Source: Sporosarcina ureae
GTDB lineage: Bacteria > Bacillota > Bacilli > Bacillales_A > Planococcaceae
Assembly (NCBI RefSeq): GCF_002101375.1
Contig: NZ_CP015207.1
Span: forward strand, 496,001 to 560,000
Direction of reading: 5' to 3'
DNA length: 64,000 nt
Within the stretch, counting starts at the first letter, position 1, and every line of letters starts with the position of its first letter. Below, in pieces: positions 56,347-64,000 of the stretch. The notes beneath the pieces were generated by a model, which was not told where the DNA came from, ran no database searches, and saw only the letters and a list, made by a program, of their open reading frames with translations. A program made the position numbers and the translations under genes.

Positions 56347-57201
56347 ATGAATAAAAAACAATTGTGGTGGTCTGGAGCTAGTGCAGCCGTATTACTAATA
56401 GCGCTAATTATCGCCATTGTGAGCAATAAAGAAACATCAGAAACTACAATAGACAAGCCAGCGTTAACAGAAACTTTGATACAAGACAAATCAACGGTGC
56501 AAGCTGATGAACCTAAACTCACAGAAGATCCCAAGAAGGAACAACATGAAATAAATGAAACTGAAAAAGATGTAAGTGAACCTGAAAAACCAATAAAAGA
56601 ACAGTCGACGAAACCGTCTACAGGGCAATCCACCACTGGTCAAGATGCATCTTCGGCGCAGTCATCAAAAACCATACCCAAGCCAGCTAAACCAGAAAAA
56701 CAAACTATCCCGTCAACTACGACTCCTATAACGGACGGTACGTATCAGGTAGGAACCGACATCGCCCAAGGAGAATACCTAGTTTTCTCTAACGGTATTA
56801 CACTGCTGGAAAATACAAAAGATCAATCAGGAAATCCCGAAAGTATTGTATTTAACGTTGCACTGGATGGACGTTCCCACACTTATGTAACATTACGCGA
56901 AGGAGAATATTTTACATTAAAAGGTGGAGAAATGTATCCTGCAGCTTCCGCACCTAGTATAAAACCAGCAAATGGAATATATAAGGACGGCCAATACAAA
57001 GTGGGTACCGATCTCCCCGCTGGCTCTTATACTTTGTTGGCAGATGATCAAAGCGATATAGGTTTTTATGAAATTAGTAAAAATAGCCGACAGGATATGA
57101 TGGATCTTCTCGTAAGTGACGTAGTTGAAGGTGAAACGTCTATCGACATAACGAACGGTCAATATTTGACAATCCGAAATGCCTATTTAGAAGTACAATA
57201 A
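56347..57201 (+). CDS. membrane-anchored surface protein with two tandem beta-rich repeats
   Basis: A 284-residue protein. Residues 8-26 form one N-terminal transmembrane anchor (VLLIALIIAIV), followed by a long Glu/Lys/Thr/Pro-rich linker to about residue 128. Two repeats follow: residues 130-205 (DGTYQVGTDIAQGEYLVF) and 213-284 (DGQYKVGTDLPAGSYTLL), each ending in an EGEYFTLKG or NGQYLTIRN strand. The fold looks beta-rich and surface exposed. No function recognised. GTGAGG precedes the ATG. It has its own terminator. Confidence 0.72.
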   Translation: MNKKQLWWSGASAAVLLIALIIAIVSNKETSETTIDKPALTETLIQDKSTVQADEPKLTEDPKKEQHEINETEKDVSEPEKPIKEQSTKPSTGQSTTGQDASSAQSSKTIPKPAKPEKQTIPSTTTPITDGTYQVGTDIAQGEYLVFSNGITLLENTKDQSGNPESIVFNVALDGRSHTYVTLREGEYFTLKGGEMYPAASAPSIKPANGIYKDGQYKVGTDLPAGSYTLLADDQSDIGFYEISKNSRQDMMDLLVSDVVEGETSIDITNGQYLTIRNAYLEVQ

Positions 57202-57204
57202 ATA

Positions 57205-57237
57205 GAACACACAAAACCTATGCGGTTTTGTGTGTTC
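57205..57237 (+). terminator. terminator of the repeat surface protein gene
   Basis: GAACACACAAAACC pairs with GGTTTTGTGTGTTC around TATGC, with a CTTTC tail, 3 nt after the stop. Confidence 0.8.
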
Positions 57238-57277
57238 TTTCATTTTGACGTTTCAACGGTCGATTGTAGCTTGAGGA

Positions 57278-59230
57278 TTAATCTGCCAAGTCCGCAACCA
57301 AACGCCTTAGTAAAACAATAGTTTCTCTTCTTAAGACTTGTGCGGTTTCGATTTTTAACTCATCTATTTGACCGAACGATGATGTACGAATACTATTCAC
57401 CCAATGTGTGAGGTACTCAATAACCTTTACTTTATCTACATTTTTTCTCAGTAGACTAGTACCGTTTGCGCTAAGATAATGATAGAAACTACCAAGCGTG
57501 ACATAGTGGTAGTACTCTTCACTTCCGACTTCGACAGAGGTTAGTCCTGATTCAGGCATCGCTACATCTATTAAAGGCATCGTCTGTTTGGTTGCTCTAT
57601 TACTAACTAGAACATGCCCTATGAACTCTTCCACTGCCTTTACATAATCAGCTATAATAAAAGTGGCTTTTTGACTGGACTGTTGAATATCCGGCTGAAA
57701 GTCATTTTCCAATTCACGCCATTTCACTTCAGCAATCGTTAAGAGTCGTTTCACTTCGTTGGATTTCAACAAACGAGGCCATTGTTTTCCCGCTCTATCA
57801 AAGCGTTCTTTCTCTTCCTCACTGAAAATCAGCGTACTATGAGAATGAAGTGATGTAAAGGTCTCTTCCAGCAGTGTCAATGCCTGTTTATAATTGATTG
57901 GTTCTAGATCATATTGCTCAGACTTTTGTATGATTGCTTCCACATTTGGAGATAAATCATTTAAGTAGAACTCAGTCAGAAAATCATCTAATTGAATCAA
58001 GGCATCTGAAATCATAATTTCGCGGTATTCGATTCCTACAGTAGGTACCAAAGATAGAACACGGTTTCTTAACTTCATGCCTTCATTGCCTAATTCCCAG
58101 CCGATCAATAAATTCAAGGCTGGTTCTTTTGTGTTGCCTTCTTCTGACGTTAATGTCTTATCCGCTTTATAAAAGCAAATCATTGCGTTCAGTAAATTTC
58201 TTAATATGGCGTCTTGATCTTCAAATGGTAATTCAGAAAACTTCGCTGTACACATTTCTTCAATTCCACATTCATAAAAGAAAAAATTGAAATCAGCTTG
58301 TATAAAGGAATCTTCATGAATCTTTCCACCATGTTGCTCTTCAATAACATTTTTCATTCGTAATATGTATTCAGAAATCTTCGTTAGTTGAGAAACGATA
58401 TCCCCTTTATATTTTTCGATGCGATATTGAATTGCTTGCAAATCACCGTGCAGAACATGAACCGCGTGGTAATCAAATGCGGACTTAGAAAGGTTCACCA
58501 AGCTAATGACAGTTGGAATATCATTCAAGTCAAATAGATCTTTGAATGTAATATAGAATTCCAGACCAATACTGTGCATCTCTTTGTATTTCATCATATG
58601 AATCAAGCGTTCACAAAAATTTCGCTTTGTTGCAAAGTCAATCATTGTACCATTATGAACCACTTGTAAAAACAGATCGTATAGATTCATGATGGTCTTT
58701 TTCGTCACGCTCTCCAAAATATCCGGATCACGCGTTTTATCCATCAGTACACTAAGTTCATTAAAGTACCTAGCAAGCGTCTGCATATGATCAGCACGTG
58801 TATTATTCATTGTTGCGCATAACGGATATATTTTTGAATTGAACAGCTGCCAAGATTCCGCGACATGTCCTTCGTTATTAAAGAAATAGAACCAAAGATG
58901 GTATCGCCAATCCCCTTTTGCCCTTGTATCCTGATCCAGCTCAAACGGATCGAAATCTTCACCATAAGCTAGCGCTAGTAATGTTTCATTGTATTGACTC
59001 GCTAGTGTAATCTCACTTTCATACAAGTCAGATAGTTCCACAAGTAATGCGTATCGTTCATCTTCCCTACATGCATCCATTACTTTTGTAAAGGAAGGAT
59101 GGTCGATGACATGACAAACATCTAAGTGACGCCCTTTAAGCAACCACTGACGCAACATATAATCCAAAAACTCTTCTGAATCTAAATAAGCCCCAAAATG
59201 CCGGGCTGAAAATTCCTGATAAATATCCAA
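57278..59230 (-). CDS. large uncharacterised helical protein, 650 aa
   Basis: A long frame of good coding quality, starting with TTG at 59230 behind AAGGGGGAAA. No signal, membrane segment or motif is recognised. It is mostly alpha-helical, with regions such as SARHFGAYLDSEEFLDYMLR at the N-terminus and SEEYYHYVTLGSFYHYLSAN near residue 590. A helical segment around residues 500-560 (AEVKWRELENDFQPDIQQS and then VKAVEEFIGHVLVSNR) resembles HEPN-like helices in shape only. It is isolated between two terminators. Confidence 0.65.
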   Translation of the reverse strand: MDIYQEFSARHFGAYLDSEEFLDYMLRQWLLKGRHLDVCHVIDHPSFTKVMDACREDERYALLVELSDLYESEITLASQYNETLLALAYGEDFDPFELDQDTRAKGDWRYHLWFYFFNNEGHVAESWQLFNSKIYPLCATMNNTRADHMQTLARYFNELSVLMDKTRDPDILESVTKKTIMNLYDLFLQVVHNGTMIDFATKRNFCERLIHMMKYKEMHSIGLEFYITFKDLFDLNDIPTVISLVNLSKSAFDYHAVHVLHGDLQAIQYRIEKYKGDIVSQLTKISEYILRMKNVIEEQHGGKIHEDSFIQADFNFFFYECGIEEMCTAKFSELPFEDQDAILRNLLNAMICFYKADKTLTSEEGNTKEPALNLLIGWELGNEGMKLRNRVLSLVPTVGIEYREIMISDALIQLDDFLTEFYLNDLSPNVEAIIQKSEQYDLEPINYKQALTLLEETFTSLHSHSTLIFSEEEKERFDRAGKQWPRLLKSNEVKRLLTIAEVKWRELENDFQPDIQQSSQKATFIIADYVKAVEEFIGHVLVSNRATKQTMPLIDVAMPESGLTSVEVGSEEYYHYVTLGSFYHYLSANGTSLLRKNVDKVKVIEYLTHWVNSIRTSSFGQIDELKIETAQVLRRETIVLLRRLVADLAD

Positions 59231-59400
59231 ACTATTTCCCCCTTAACATCTGCCAACGTGTTGATCTGTACGAATAACAAACTTCATTTTAAGAATAATA
59301 AAGTTTGAGCTATCCTTATCATATCGCGATTACCCTTTTTTCTCTACCTAGAATTACAGTTTCAAAAAATGAACATCAACGGTTATCTACATATATTTTT

Positions 59401-59460
59401 TTTAAAGACAAATATATAGAGCATTTCCTTGAGATAGGAAATGCTCTATATCTTTAAACT
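59401..59460. terminator. bidirectional terminator downstream of the HTH gene
   Basis: Stem TATAGAGCATTTCC / GGAAATGCTCTATA with an 8-nt loop, T-rich on both sides, 53 nt beyond the HTH gene stop on the minus strand. Confidence 0.8.
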
Positions 59461-59512
59461 TTTTTATTATAACTTGTTAAATTAACCGTCTGCAGTTGAA
59501 ATGTCTTTTTTT

Positions 59513-59743
59513 CTAATCTACTGGACTTACAGTATCTTCATCCATTTTGTATTCTAATATATCGCCTGGCTGACACTCTAAAGCCTTACAAATCGCATCC
59601 AAAGTCGATAGTCGAATCGCTTTCGCCTTTCCATTTTTCAGTATTGAAATGTTTGCCATTGTAATTCCAACACGCTCGGAAAGTTCTGTAACACTCATTT
59701 TTCTTTTGGCCAACATCACATCGATATTGATTATAATCACCAT
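59513..59743 (-). CDS. small XRE-family HTH regulator (YozG-like)
   Basis: A 76-residue Cro/CI-type DNA-binding protein: IDVMLAKRKMSVTELSERVG followed by ITMANISILKNGKAKAIRLS and LDAICKALECQPGDILEY. It consists of little more than the HTH. In B. subtilis YozG, an HTH of this type, lies beside the DUF2975 protein YoaS; the same pairing is seen here. AGAGGTGAATGAC sets the ATG at 59743, 15 nt after the DUF2975 stop. Confidence 0.88.
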   Translation of the reverse strand: MVIIINIDVMLAKRKMSVTELSERVGITMANISILKNGKAKAIRLSTLDAICKALECQPGDILEYKMDEDTVSPVD

Positions 59744-59758
59744 GTCATTCACCTCTGC

Positions 59759-60250
59759 TCAGACTATTAAATCATTTTCCTCTTTTATATCTATCGCTTC
59801 TTTTAAAAGCCTATGGAGAACAGCAGCAAAGACTGCAATCACCATGGAAGCAAAAATAGGAATCATTCCAACTATTACAAGACCAGGGGCGTCGTCTATC
59901 TCTGCCATGATAAAAACGAATGGAAAGGCCACTACATATAAGCTGCTAATTATGATCGCACAGTATTTGATTTTCTTTAAAGCCCTAACAGATAACTCAG
60001 AGAAAGCTTGGTTCTCATCAATAAAGTTTAGTAGTTTAAAGGTTTGGTACAATGCAAAATAAAATGGAATCACGGAAATATAGATGACTAGTAAAATACT
60101 ATATACCGCATAAGCAAAATTCCACCCTCTTTCCGTAGCTTCCTTTGCTTCAATTGCTAACTGCGGTAACAAAAATATACACAAAGCAAGAACTGGAATA
60201 CCAATTAAAATGACGGCTATCTTTAAAAATAGTGTTGTTCCTCGTTTCAT
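59759..60250 (-). CDS. DUF2975 membrane protein (YoaS-like)
   Basis: A 163-residue protein with four transmembrane helices (about residues 7-27, 44-65, 87-109, 120-145), the DUF2975 layout. The NFIDENQAFSELSVRALKKIK cytoplasmic loop is typical of the family. Function unknown; the constant partner is an HTH protein, here the next gene. GTGAGGTGC precedes the ATG at 60250. Confidence 0.85.
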   Translation of the reverse strand: MKRGTTLFLKIAVILIGIPVLALCIFLLPQLAIEAKEATERGWNFAYAVYSILLVIYISVIPFYFALYQTFKLLNFIDENQAFSELSVRALKKIKYCAIIISSLYVVAFPFVFIMAEIDDAPGLVIVGMIPIFASMVIAVFAAVLHRLLKEAIDIKEENDLIV

Positions 60251-60275
60251 AAAAAGCACCTCACTTAACTTCTAT

Positions 60276-60290
60276 AGTGTAAATTACACT
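60276..60290. promoter_or_regulatory. 15-bp palindrome before the DUF2975-HTH operon
   Basis: AGTGTAA-A-TTACACT, perfect arms of 7 bp, 26 nt upstream of the DUF2975 start. A TATAGA that could be the -10 overlaps its end. A likely operator for the paired HTH protein. Confidence 0.45.
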
Positions 60291-60447
60291 TTACCATGTA
60301 ATTTATCGTTTATCAATAAATATACATTGAAAAACAATCCACTTTTATTGATAAGTATGTATGGTAACTTCTTGTAAGCTTTCAACATAGACAAAAAGTC
60401 AGAAACCAGATATTTATTCAAGAAGCTTACATATACTATGATTTCAA

Positions 60448-60488
60448 CAAAAAAGCTGACCCCATTTATATGTAATAAACGGGGTCAG
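60448..60488 (-). terminator. terminator of the PhnB-like gene
   Basis: CTGACCCCGTTTAT pairs with ATAAATGGGGTCAG on the minus strand, then CTTTTTTG. It is 93 nt after the stop of the gene at 60581-60979. Confidence 0.8.
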
Positions 60489-60580
60489 TACTTTACTGTT
60501 TAGTAGTATGGCTATAAAAATTAGATAAAACGTTTATACTATCAGTTTCGCAACTGATTATAATTTATCTCGCAATTAAA

Positions 60581-60979
60581 TTACTCTGGTAAGTTCAACT
60601 GCCAAGAAATACCGAACTGATCATTCAGCCATCCGAATTTTTTACTGAACCCATAGTTATTTAAAGGCATGAGCGCTGTACCGTTTTGCATCATTTTTTC
60701 ATAAAGACTGTCAATTTCTTTTTCAGTATCACACGTTAGATAAATAGAAAAAGATGGTGTAAACGTAAACTCATGATCAATATGGCTGTCGATGCACATG
60801 AACTCTTGTCCCTTTATAGAAAACACTGCTTGTATAACTGTACCTTCTTCACCAGGTCCTTCAACTCCATATCGCGTAATGCTTTTAATTTCTGAGTCCT
60901 CGATGAGTGAAGTGTAGTATTTCATAGCTTCTTCCGCAGTACCGCCTTGAAACATTAAAAATGGTTTTACGTCCTTCAT
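60581..60979 (-). CDS. VOC-fold PhnB-like protein
   Basis: A 132-residue protein of the glyoxalase superfamily, PhnB/3-demethylubiquinone type: MFQGGTAEEAMKYYTSLIED at the N-terminus, FMCIDSHIDHEFTFTPSFSI in the middle and FGWLNDQFGISWQL at the end. Such proteins are mostly unassigned; the name 3-demethylubiquinone methyltransferase is a database habit. It stands in a cluster of small VOC and AHSA1-type genes. AAAGGGAAG precedes the ATG. Confidence 0.85.
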   Translation of the reverse strand: MKDVKPFLMFQGGTAEEAMKYYTSLIEDSEIKSITRYGVEGPGEEGTVIQAVFSIKGQEFMCIDSHIDHEFTFTPSFSIYLTCDTEKEIDSLYEKMMQNGTALMPLNNYGFSKKFGWLNDQFGISWQLNLPE

Positions 60980-61039
60980 GTATAACTTCCCTTTCTTTAA
61001 ATAAACTTTATTTTCGCTTCCCTATTGCAACGACATTTA

Positions 61040-61276
61040 CTATCCTTTGTAGCTAACTTTACCTGTTTCAACTAATTCCTTAAGTCCTATAAACATATAA
61101 TTCCAGCCAACTTCACTGCCATCATGCATTTCTTTACGGGCTGTTTCGATTTCGGACTCTGTCCAATTCACTTCTTGAGCCACATGAATCAATTGTGTGA
61201 ATGTCATCTCGCAGCCTTGCTCGAGCTCTTTAAGATCAACTGTTATTGTATCTTCTAAATCGCTCATTTCTGGCAT
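61040..61276 (-). pseudogene. C-terminal fragment of an AHSA1/SRPBCC protein
   Basis: A 78-residue frame equal to the last half of an AHSA1-type SRPBCC protein: DLEDTITVDLKELEQGCEMT, then VGWNYMFIGLKELVET. The family is about 140-160 residues, so the first half is absent, and the adjacent VOC gene ends only 15 nt upstream. No good ribosome binding site lies before the first ATG. I read it as the remnant of a truncated gene. Confidence 0.65.
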
Positions 61277-61291
61277 CCAGATAAATCGCTA

Positions 61292-61720
61292 TTAATACGT
61301 TGCGTCTTCATTGTTTAAACTCAATTGCCAAATTACACCGAATTTATCCGTGACACTACCATAAAGTTTTGCCCAGAAAGTCTCTTGGAGCTCCATCCCA
61401 ACTGTTCCATCTTCTTTGAGTTTTTCGTAAATCATTTTTAACTTTTCCGCTTCGTCACATTGGTAAGCTAGGCTTATATTGTTGCCCAGCGTAAAGGGAG
61501 AACCAGGGAACGTATCTGAAAACATCACAGTACTTCCTTCAATAGCTAAACGCGTATGCATAATTAAGTTTTTGGCTTCTTCTGGAAGAGGGTATTTTGG
61601 ATTTGGAGATTGATCTCCAAAAGTCATAATATCAGGTTTTTCTGTTTCAAAAACCTCTGTGTAAAATTCAACAGCTTGACGGCAATTTCCATTAAACGTT
61701 AAATAAATATCGACAGCCAT
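61292..61720 (-). CDS. VOC-fold PhnB-like protein
   Basis: A 142-residue glyoxalase-superfamily protein: IYLTFNGNCRQAVEFYTEVF, then TVMFSDTFPGSPFTLGNNIS, and AKLYGSVTDKFGVIWQLS. It is related to the one at 60581-60979 but diverged, and the two may have arisen by duplication around the AHSA1 fragment. AAAGGAGTG precedes the ATG. The substrate is unknown. Confidence 0.86.
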   Translation of the reverse strand: MAVDIYLTFNGNCRQAVEFYTEVFETEKPDIMTFGDQSPNPKYPLPEEAKNLIMHTRLAIEGSTVMFSDTFPGSPFTLGNNISLAYQCDEAEKLKMIYEKLKEDGTVGMELQETFWAKLYGSVTDKFGVIWQLSLNNEDATY

Positions 61721-61838
61721 ACTCCATCACTCCTTTAAAATAATCAAAACTAATTTCATTGATCTTCAAATAAACCAATTAACATCATTACAAAACATCT
61801 CTGTAGTTTAAGATCATATTCCCCGCAAAACAACCTAA

Positions 61839-62231
61839 TTATTTTGCGTTTTTATCTGGTTGATGAAGTCCAAAAATATTACCCTCGGCATCCAAATAAT
61901 AGCCTTGCCAAGCCATTCCTGGCAACGCGTATTTGGGTAAGACAACACTACCTCCGCCACCAAGAATTTTCACTTCAGTCGAATCATAATCATCGACTCC
62001 CATAGTACAAGCATAGCCATTTAGTGGTTGGTTACGTTCGGGACGCGGACCTTGACGTTGCATCAAGGCTCCATCCACTCCAAGCTCACTATCACCAGTC
62101 ACTGTTCCGTAATAAGGCATTCCTGCATACTCACTCCAGTCCTGAAAAGTCCATCCGAATACATCTCCATAAAACTTTTGTGCCCTTTCCATGTCGTCTA
62201 CGTGAATTTCAAAGTGAACTACTCTTCCCAT
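61839..62231 (-). CDS. VOC family protein (glyoxalase/bleomycin-resistance fold)
   Basis: A 130-residue VOC protein with one clear beta-alpha-beta module: VHFEIHVDDMERAQKFYGDV, and a C-terminal AWQGYYLDAEGNIFGLHQPD. It lacks motifs for a definite enzyme. GAAGGAGGAAAAGG precedes the ATG. It is upstream of the two PhnB-like genes on the same strand. Confidence 0.85.
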   Translation of the reverse strand: MGRVVHFEIHVDDMERAQKFYGDVFGWTFQDWSEYAGMPYYGTVTGDSELGVDGALMQRQGPRPERNQPLNGYACTMGVDDYDSTEVKILGGGGSVVLPKYALPGMAWQGYYLDAEGNIFGLHQPDKNAK

Positions 62232-62618
62232 CCTTTTCCTCCTTCTGTTTATTCAATTCTTTTTTCATACACAACATGTTTCACTATGTATATTCAATCA
62301 TTCTCATTTTCAATTTGTCTGTAGTATGTCTTCCTCGTGTGCCTTCTATCCCTCACTACTCTTAAAGGGTACTATTTCGCAAATTGTCTTACCAGTAAAA
62401 TCGCTTTACTAATGAATTAAGATGGCTCTCTAAAGACTCGATTGCTAGTTTAAGAGCAACTAGTCCATGTTTATTTATTTTATTGAGAACTACAACTCGT
62501 TGCATTTTCTTTCTTTTTTCAATAATGGAACGAGATCTTTCACACTATCTTTAGCTGTCAAAATAATGTCTATATCATATGATTTAACATGTTAACATTA
62601 CTAATTGAAGTGTCATAC
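62232..62618. other. gap without a supported gene
   Basis: About 390 nt of AT-rich sequence between the VOC gene and a terminator. I found no ORF with a ribosome binding site and no repeat. It could contain the promoter of the VOC gene. Confidence 0.5.
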
Positions 62619-62664
62619 AAAAAGCACGGTAGACATTGACTTAACAATGTTACCATGCTTTTTT
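62619..62664. terminator. bidirectional terminator
   Basis: AAAAAGCACGGTAGACATTG pairs imperfectly with CAATGTTACCATGCTTTTTT. It lies 180 nt beyond the carboxyltransferase stop on the minus strand, with no gene on the plus strand nearby. Confidence 0.7.
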
Positions 62665-62679
62665 AATTCGTATCTAGAT

Positions 62680-62712
62680 TTCACTTTATTACGTCCCAAA
62701 AGGACATGAGAA
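62680..62712 (-). pseudogene. apparent internally deleted relic of tRNA-Arg
   Basis: The minus strand reads TCATGTCCTTTTGGGACGTAA, i.e. the 5' leader and acceptor 5' arm (CATGTCCT) joined straight to the acceptor 3' arm and trailer (TGGGACGTAA) of the tRNA-Arg at 51948-52021. The trailer similarity continues (TAAAGTGAAA against CAGAGTGAAA). About 58 internal nucleotides are missing, so it cannot be a tRNA. Confidence 0.55.
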
Positions 62713-62843
62713 AATGCGATAGTTTGCGCACTGTGTGTGTATATTTTGTATACCAATTCCAATGAAATATAAACTTACTTAATTAGACACTTGAATATTT
62801 AATTAAAAGCCTCTCTCGGTGACAAAGAGCCAATCACCTTCCA

Positions 62844-64000
62844 TCACACCGGATAAACCGGATGCTTACGGTCTGTAAACTGGATATATTTCGTCGCATA
62901 CGCTTCGTAACGCGTAATCAGCTCAACGCGCAGTGAATCTGCCGGGATGATGCCGTCAATAATCATTTCGGAAGCTAAATGGTAAATATCAATATCTTCT
63001 TTGTATTCGTTGCGTTTCTCTTCAATATAAGCTGCACGCTCTTCTTCAGGTAGCGCGGCGATTTTATTTGCGTAGACTGCGTTGATCGCTGCGTCCGGCC
63101 CCATGACCGCGATGGAAGCGGATGGTAGTGCTAAACACGCGTCCGGTTCAAATGCCGGGCCTGCCATGGCGTATAACCCTGCGCCGTATGCTTTGCGGAC
63201 AATGACGGAAATTTTTGGTACTGTCGCTTCTGACATCGCAGAAATCATTTTCGCCCCGTGGCGGATGATGCCTGCGCGTTCTACTTTAGTACCAATCATG
63301 AATCCAGGCACGTCGACTAAGAATAGCAGCGGAATGTGGAATGCGTCGCAAAGGTTGATGAACTTTGCCGCTTTGTCGGCAGAGTCGTGGAATAGCACGC
63401 CACCTTTAACGCGCGGTTGGTTCGCGATAATACCGACTGCTTTTCCGTCGATGCGCGCAAGGCCAGTAATGAGCTCGCCTGCAAACAGTTTCTTAATCTC
63501 GAAAAATGAATCTTCATCGATAATTCCTTTGATCAAGTCGTGCATATTAAACGGAGCATTTTCATTTTTTGGAATGATTTCTTCCAGCGCCTTATCCAGC
63601 TGTTTCGGCGCCACTGCATCACGTACAGGTGGCTTCTCCGAGTAGTTTGCCGGGAAATACGATAAGTATCTCCGCGCAGCTGTGATTGCGTCTTCTTCGC
63701 TTTTTGCGAGCACATCGCCGCATCCCGAAGTTGAGCAGTGCATGCGCGCTCCGCCCATTTCTTCGAGCGTTACTTTTTCACCGATGACCATTTCCGCCAT
63801 GCGCGGTGAGCCAAGGTACATCGAAGCATTTTTGTCTACCATAATGACGATATCGCAAAACGCCGGGATATATGCGCCACCAGCAGCTGACGGCCCGAAC
63901 AAGACGCAGATTTGCGGAATGCGGCCGGATAATTTTACTTGGTTGTAGAAAATTTTACCTGCACCGCGACGACCCGGGAACATTTCGACTTGATCCGTAA
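62844..64000 (-). CDS. acyl-CoA carboxylase carboxyltransferase subunit (propionyl/methylcrotonyl type), 5' end outside window
   Basis: A partial gene of about 385 residues reaching the window edge; the start is beyond it. The product transfers carboxyl from biotin to an acyl-CoA. It has the N-terminal acyl-CoA-binding and C-terminal biotin-binding lobes: GPSAAGGAYIPAFCDIVIM, GARMHCSTSGCGD, VLFHDSADKAAKFINLCDAF and FLVDVPGFMIGTKVERAGII. Family members are about 510-540 residues, so about 130 are missing. Propionyl-CoA and methylcrotonyl-CoA cannot be told apart here. Its position 13 kb from the island leaves a functional link open. Confidence 0.93.
   Translation of the reverse strand, partial: TDQVEMFPGRRGAGKIFYNQVKLSGRIPQICVLFGPSAAGGAYIPAFCDIVIMVDKNASMYLGSPRMAEMVIGEKVTLEEMGGARMHCSTSGCGDVLAKSEEDAITAARRYLSYFPANYSEKPPVRDAVAPKQLDKALEEIIPKNENAPFNMHDLIKGIIDEDSFFEIKKLFAGELITGLARIDGKAVGIIANQPRVKGGVLFHDSADKAAKFINLCDAFHIPLLFLVDVPGFMIGTKVERAGIIRHGAKMISAMSEATVPKISVIVRKAYGAGLYAMAGPAFEPDACLALPSASIAVMGPDAAINAVYANKIAALPEEERAAYIEEKRNEYKEDIDIYHLASEMIIDGIIPADSLRVELITRYEAYATKYIQFTDRKHPVYPV

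Noticed and set aside
51948..62712. Integrative element between tRNA-Arg and the tRNA-like relic
   Set aside because: No integrase, transposase, phage or conjugation gene lies between them and the tRNA-like piece also has the 5' acceptor arm, unlike an attachment-site repeat.

Overview
The window looks like a chromosomal segment of a low-GC, spore-forming member of the Bacillota, most probably a Planococcaceae bacterium (Sporosarcina-like). The reasons are the Bacillus-type order tig-clpX-lon-engB-hemA-hemX-hemC-hemD-hemB-hemL-(SpoVID-like)-valS, a valine T-box leader, strong GGAGG ribosome binding sites, frequent GTG/TTG starts and U-tailed terminators. The genus is an inference; no rRNA is present.

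Layout. 1-2.5 kb: accessory minus-strand genes (S66 peptidase, methyltransferase, lipoprotein, small membrane protein, acetyltransferase). 2.7-19 kb: conserved core, with valS behind a T-box, a shortened SpoVID-like protein, the heme genes, and the engB/lon/clpX/tig proteostasis block. 19-27 kb: TPR protein, lipid kinase, SIMPL protein, a 32-residue membrane peptide, a DctPQM TRAP transporter with an XRE-cupin regulator, and an HD hydrolase. 27-31 kb: extracytoplasmic methionine sulfoxide repair (TlpA-like plus MsrAB), an XRE-DUF1232 protein and an LCP ligase.

31.5-51.9 kb is a roughly 20 kb catabolic island, the most interesting part. On the minus strand, in transcription order, it encodes an acyl-CoA ligase, an acyl-CoA dehydrogenase, two MaoC-type hydratases, a thiolase-fold protein with aldolase-type tyrosines, a DUF35 partner, a second acyl-CoA dehydrogenase lacking the catalytic Glu, two class III CoA-transferases, two tiny desulforedoxin-like proteins (47 and 39 aa), a double-domain CoA-transferase and two enoyl-CoA hydratase family proteins. 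It is flanked by an amidohydrolase, IclR, SDR and MBL hydrolase on one side and a TetR regulator and MFS transporter on the other. The ligase-to-dehydrogenase part has the composition of the actinobacterial cholesterol side-chain (igr: ChsE1E2/ChsH1H2/Ltp2) system. I infer CoA activation, dehydrogenation, hydration and retro-aldol cleavage of an alpha-branched acyl chain. The substrate is unknown. A 17-bp operator, ATTGC-N7-GCAAT, occurs at the ligase promoter and upstream of the MFS gene, tying the TetR protein to the pathway.

51.9-64 kb: tRNA-Arg(CCT), a SET-domain protein, a DUF3885 protein, a carnitine acyltransferase homologue (uncommon in bacteria), a TerC exporter behind a yybP-ykoY manganese riboswitch, an anchored repeat protein, a 650-aa orphan, a DUF2975/HTH pair, three VOC-fold proteins, a broken AHSA1 gene, an apparent internally deleted tRNA-Arg relic, and the 3' part of an acyl-CoA carboxylase carboxyltransferase gene running off the window. 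No CRISPR array, insertion sequence, integrase or prophage gene was seen.
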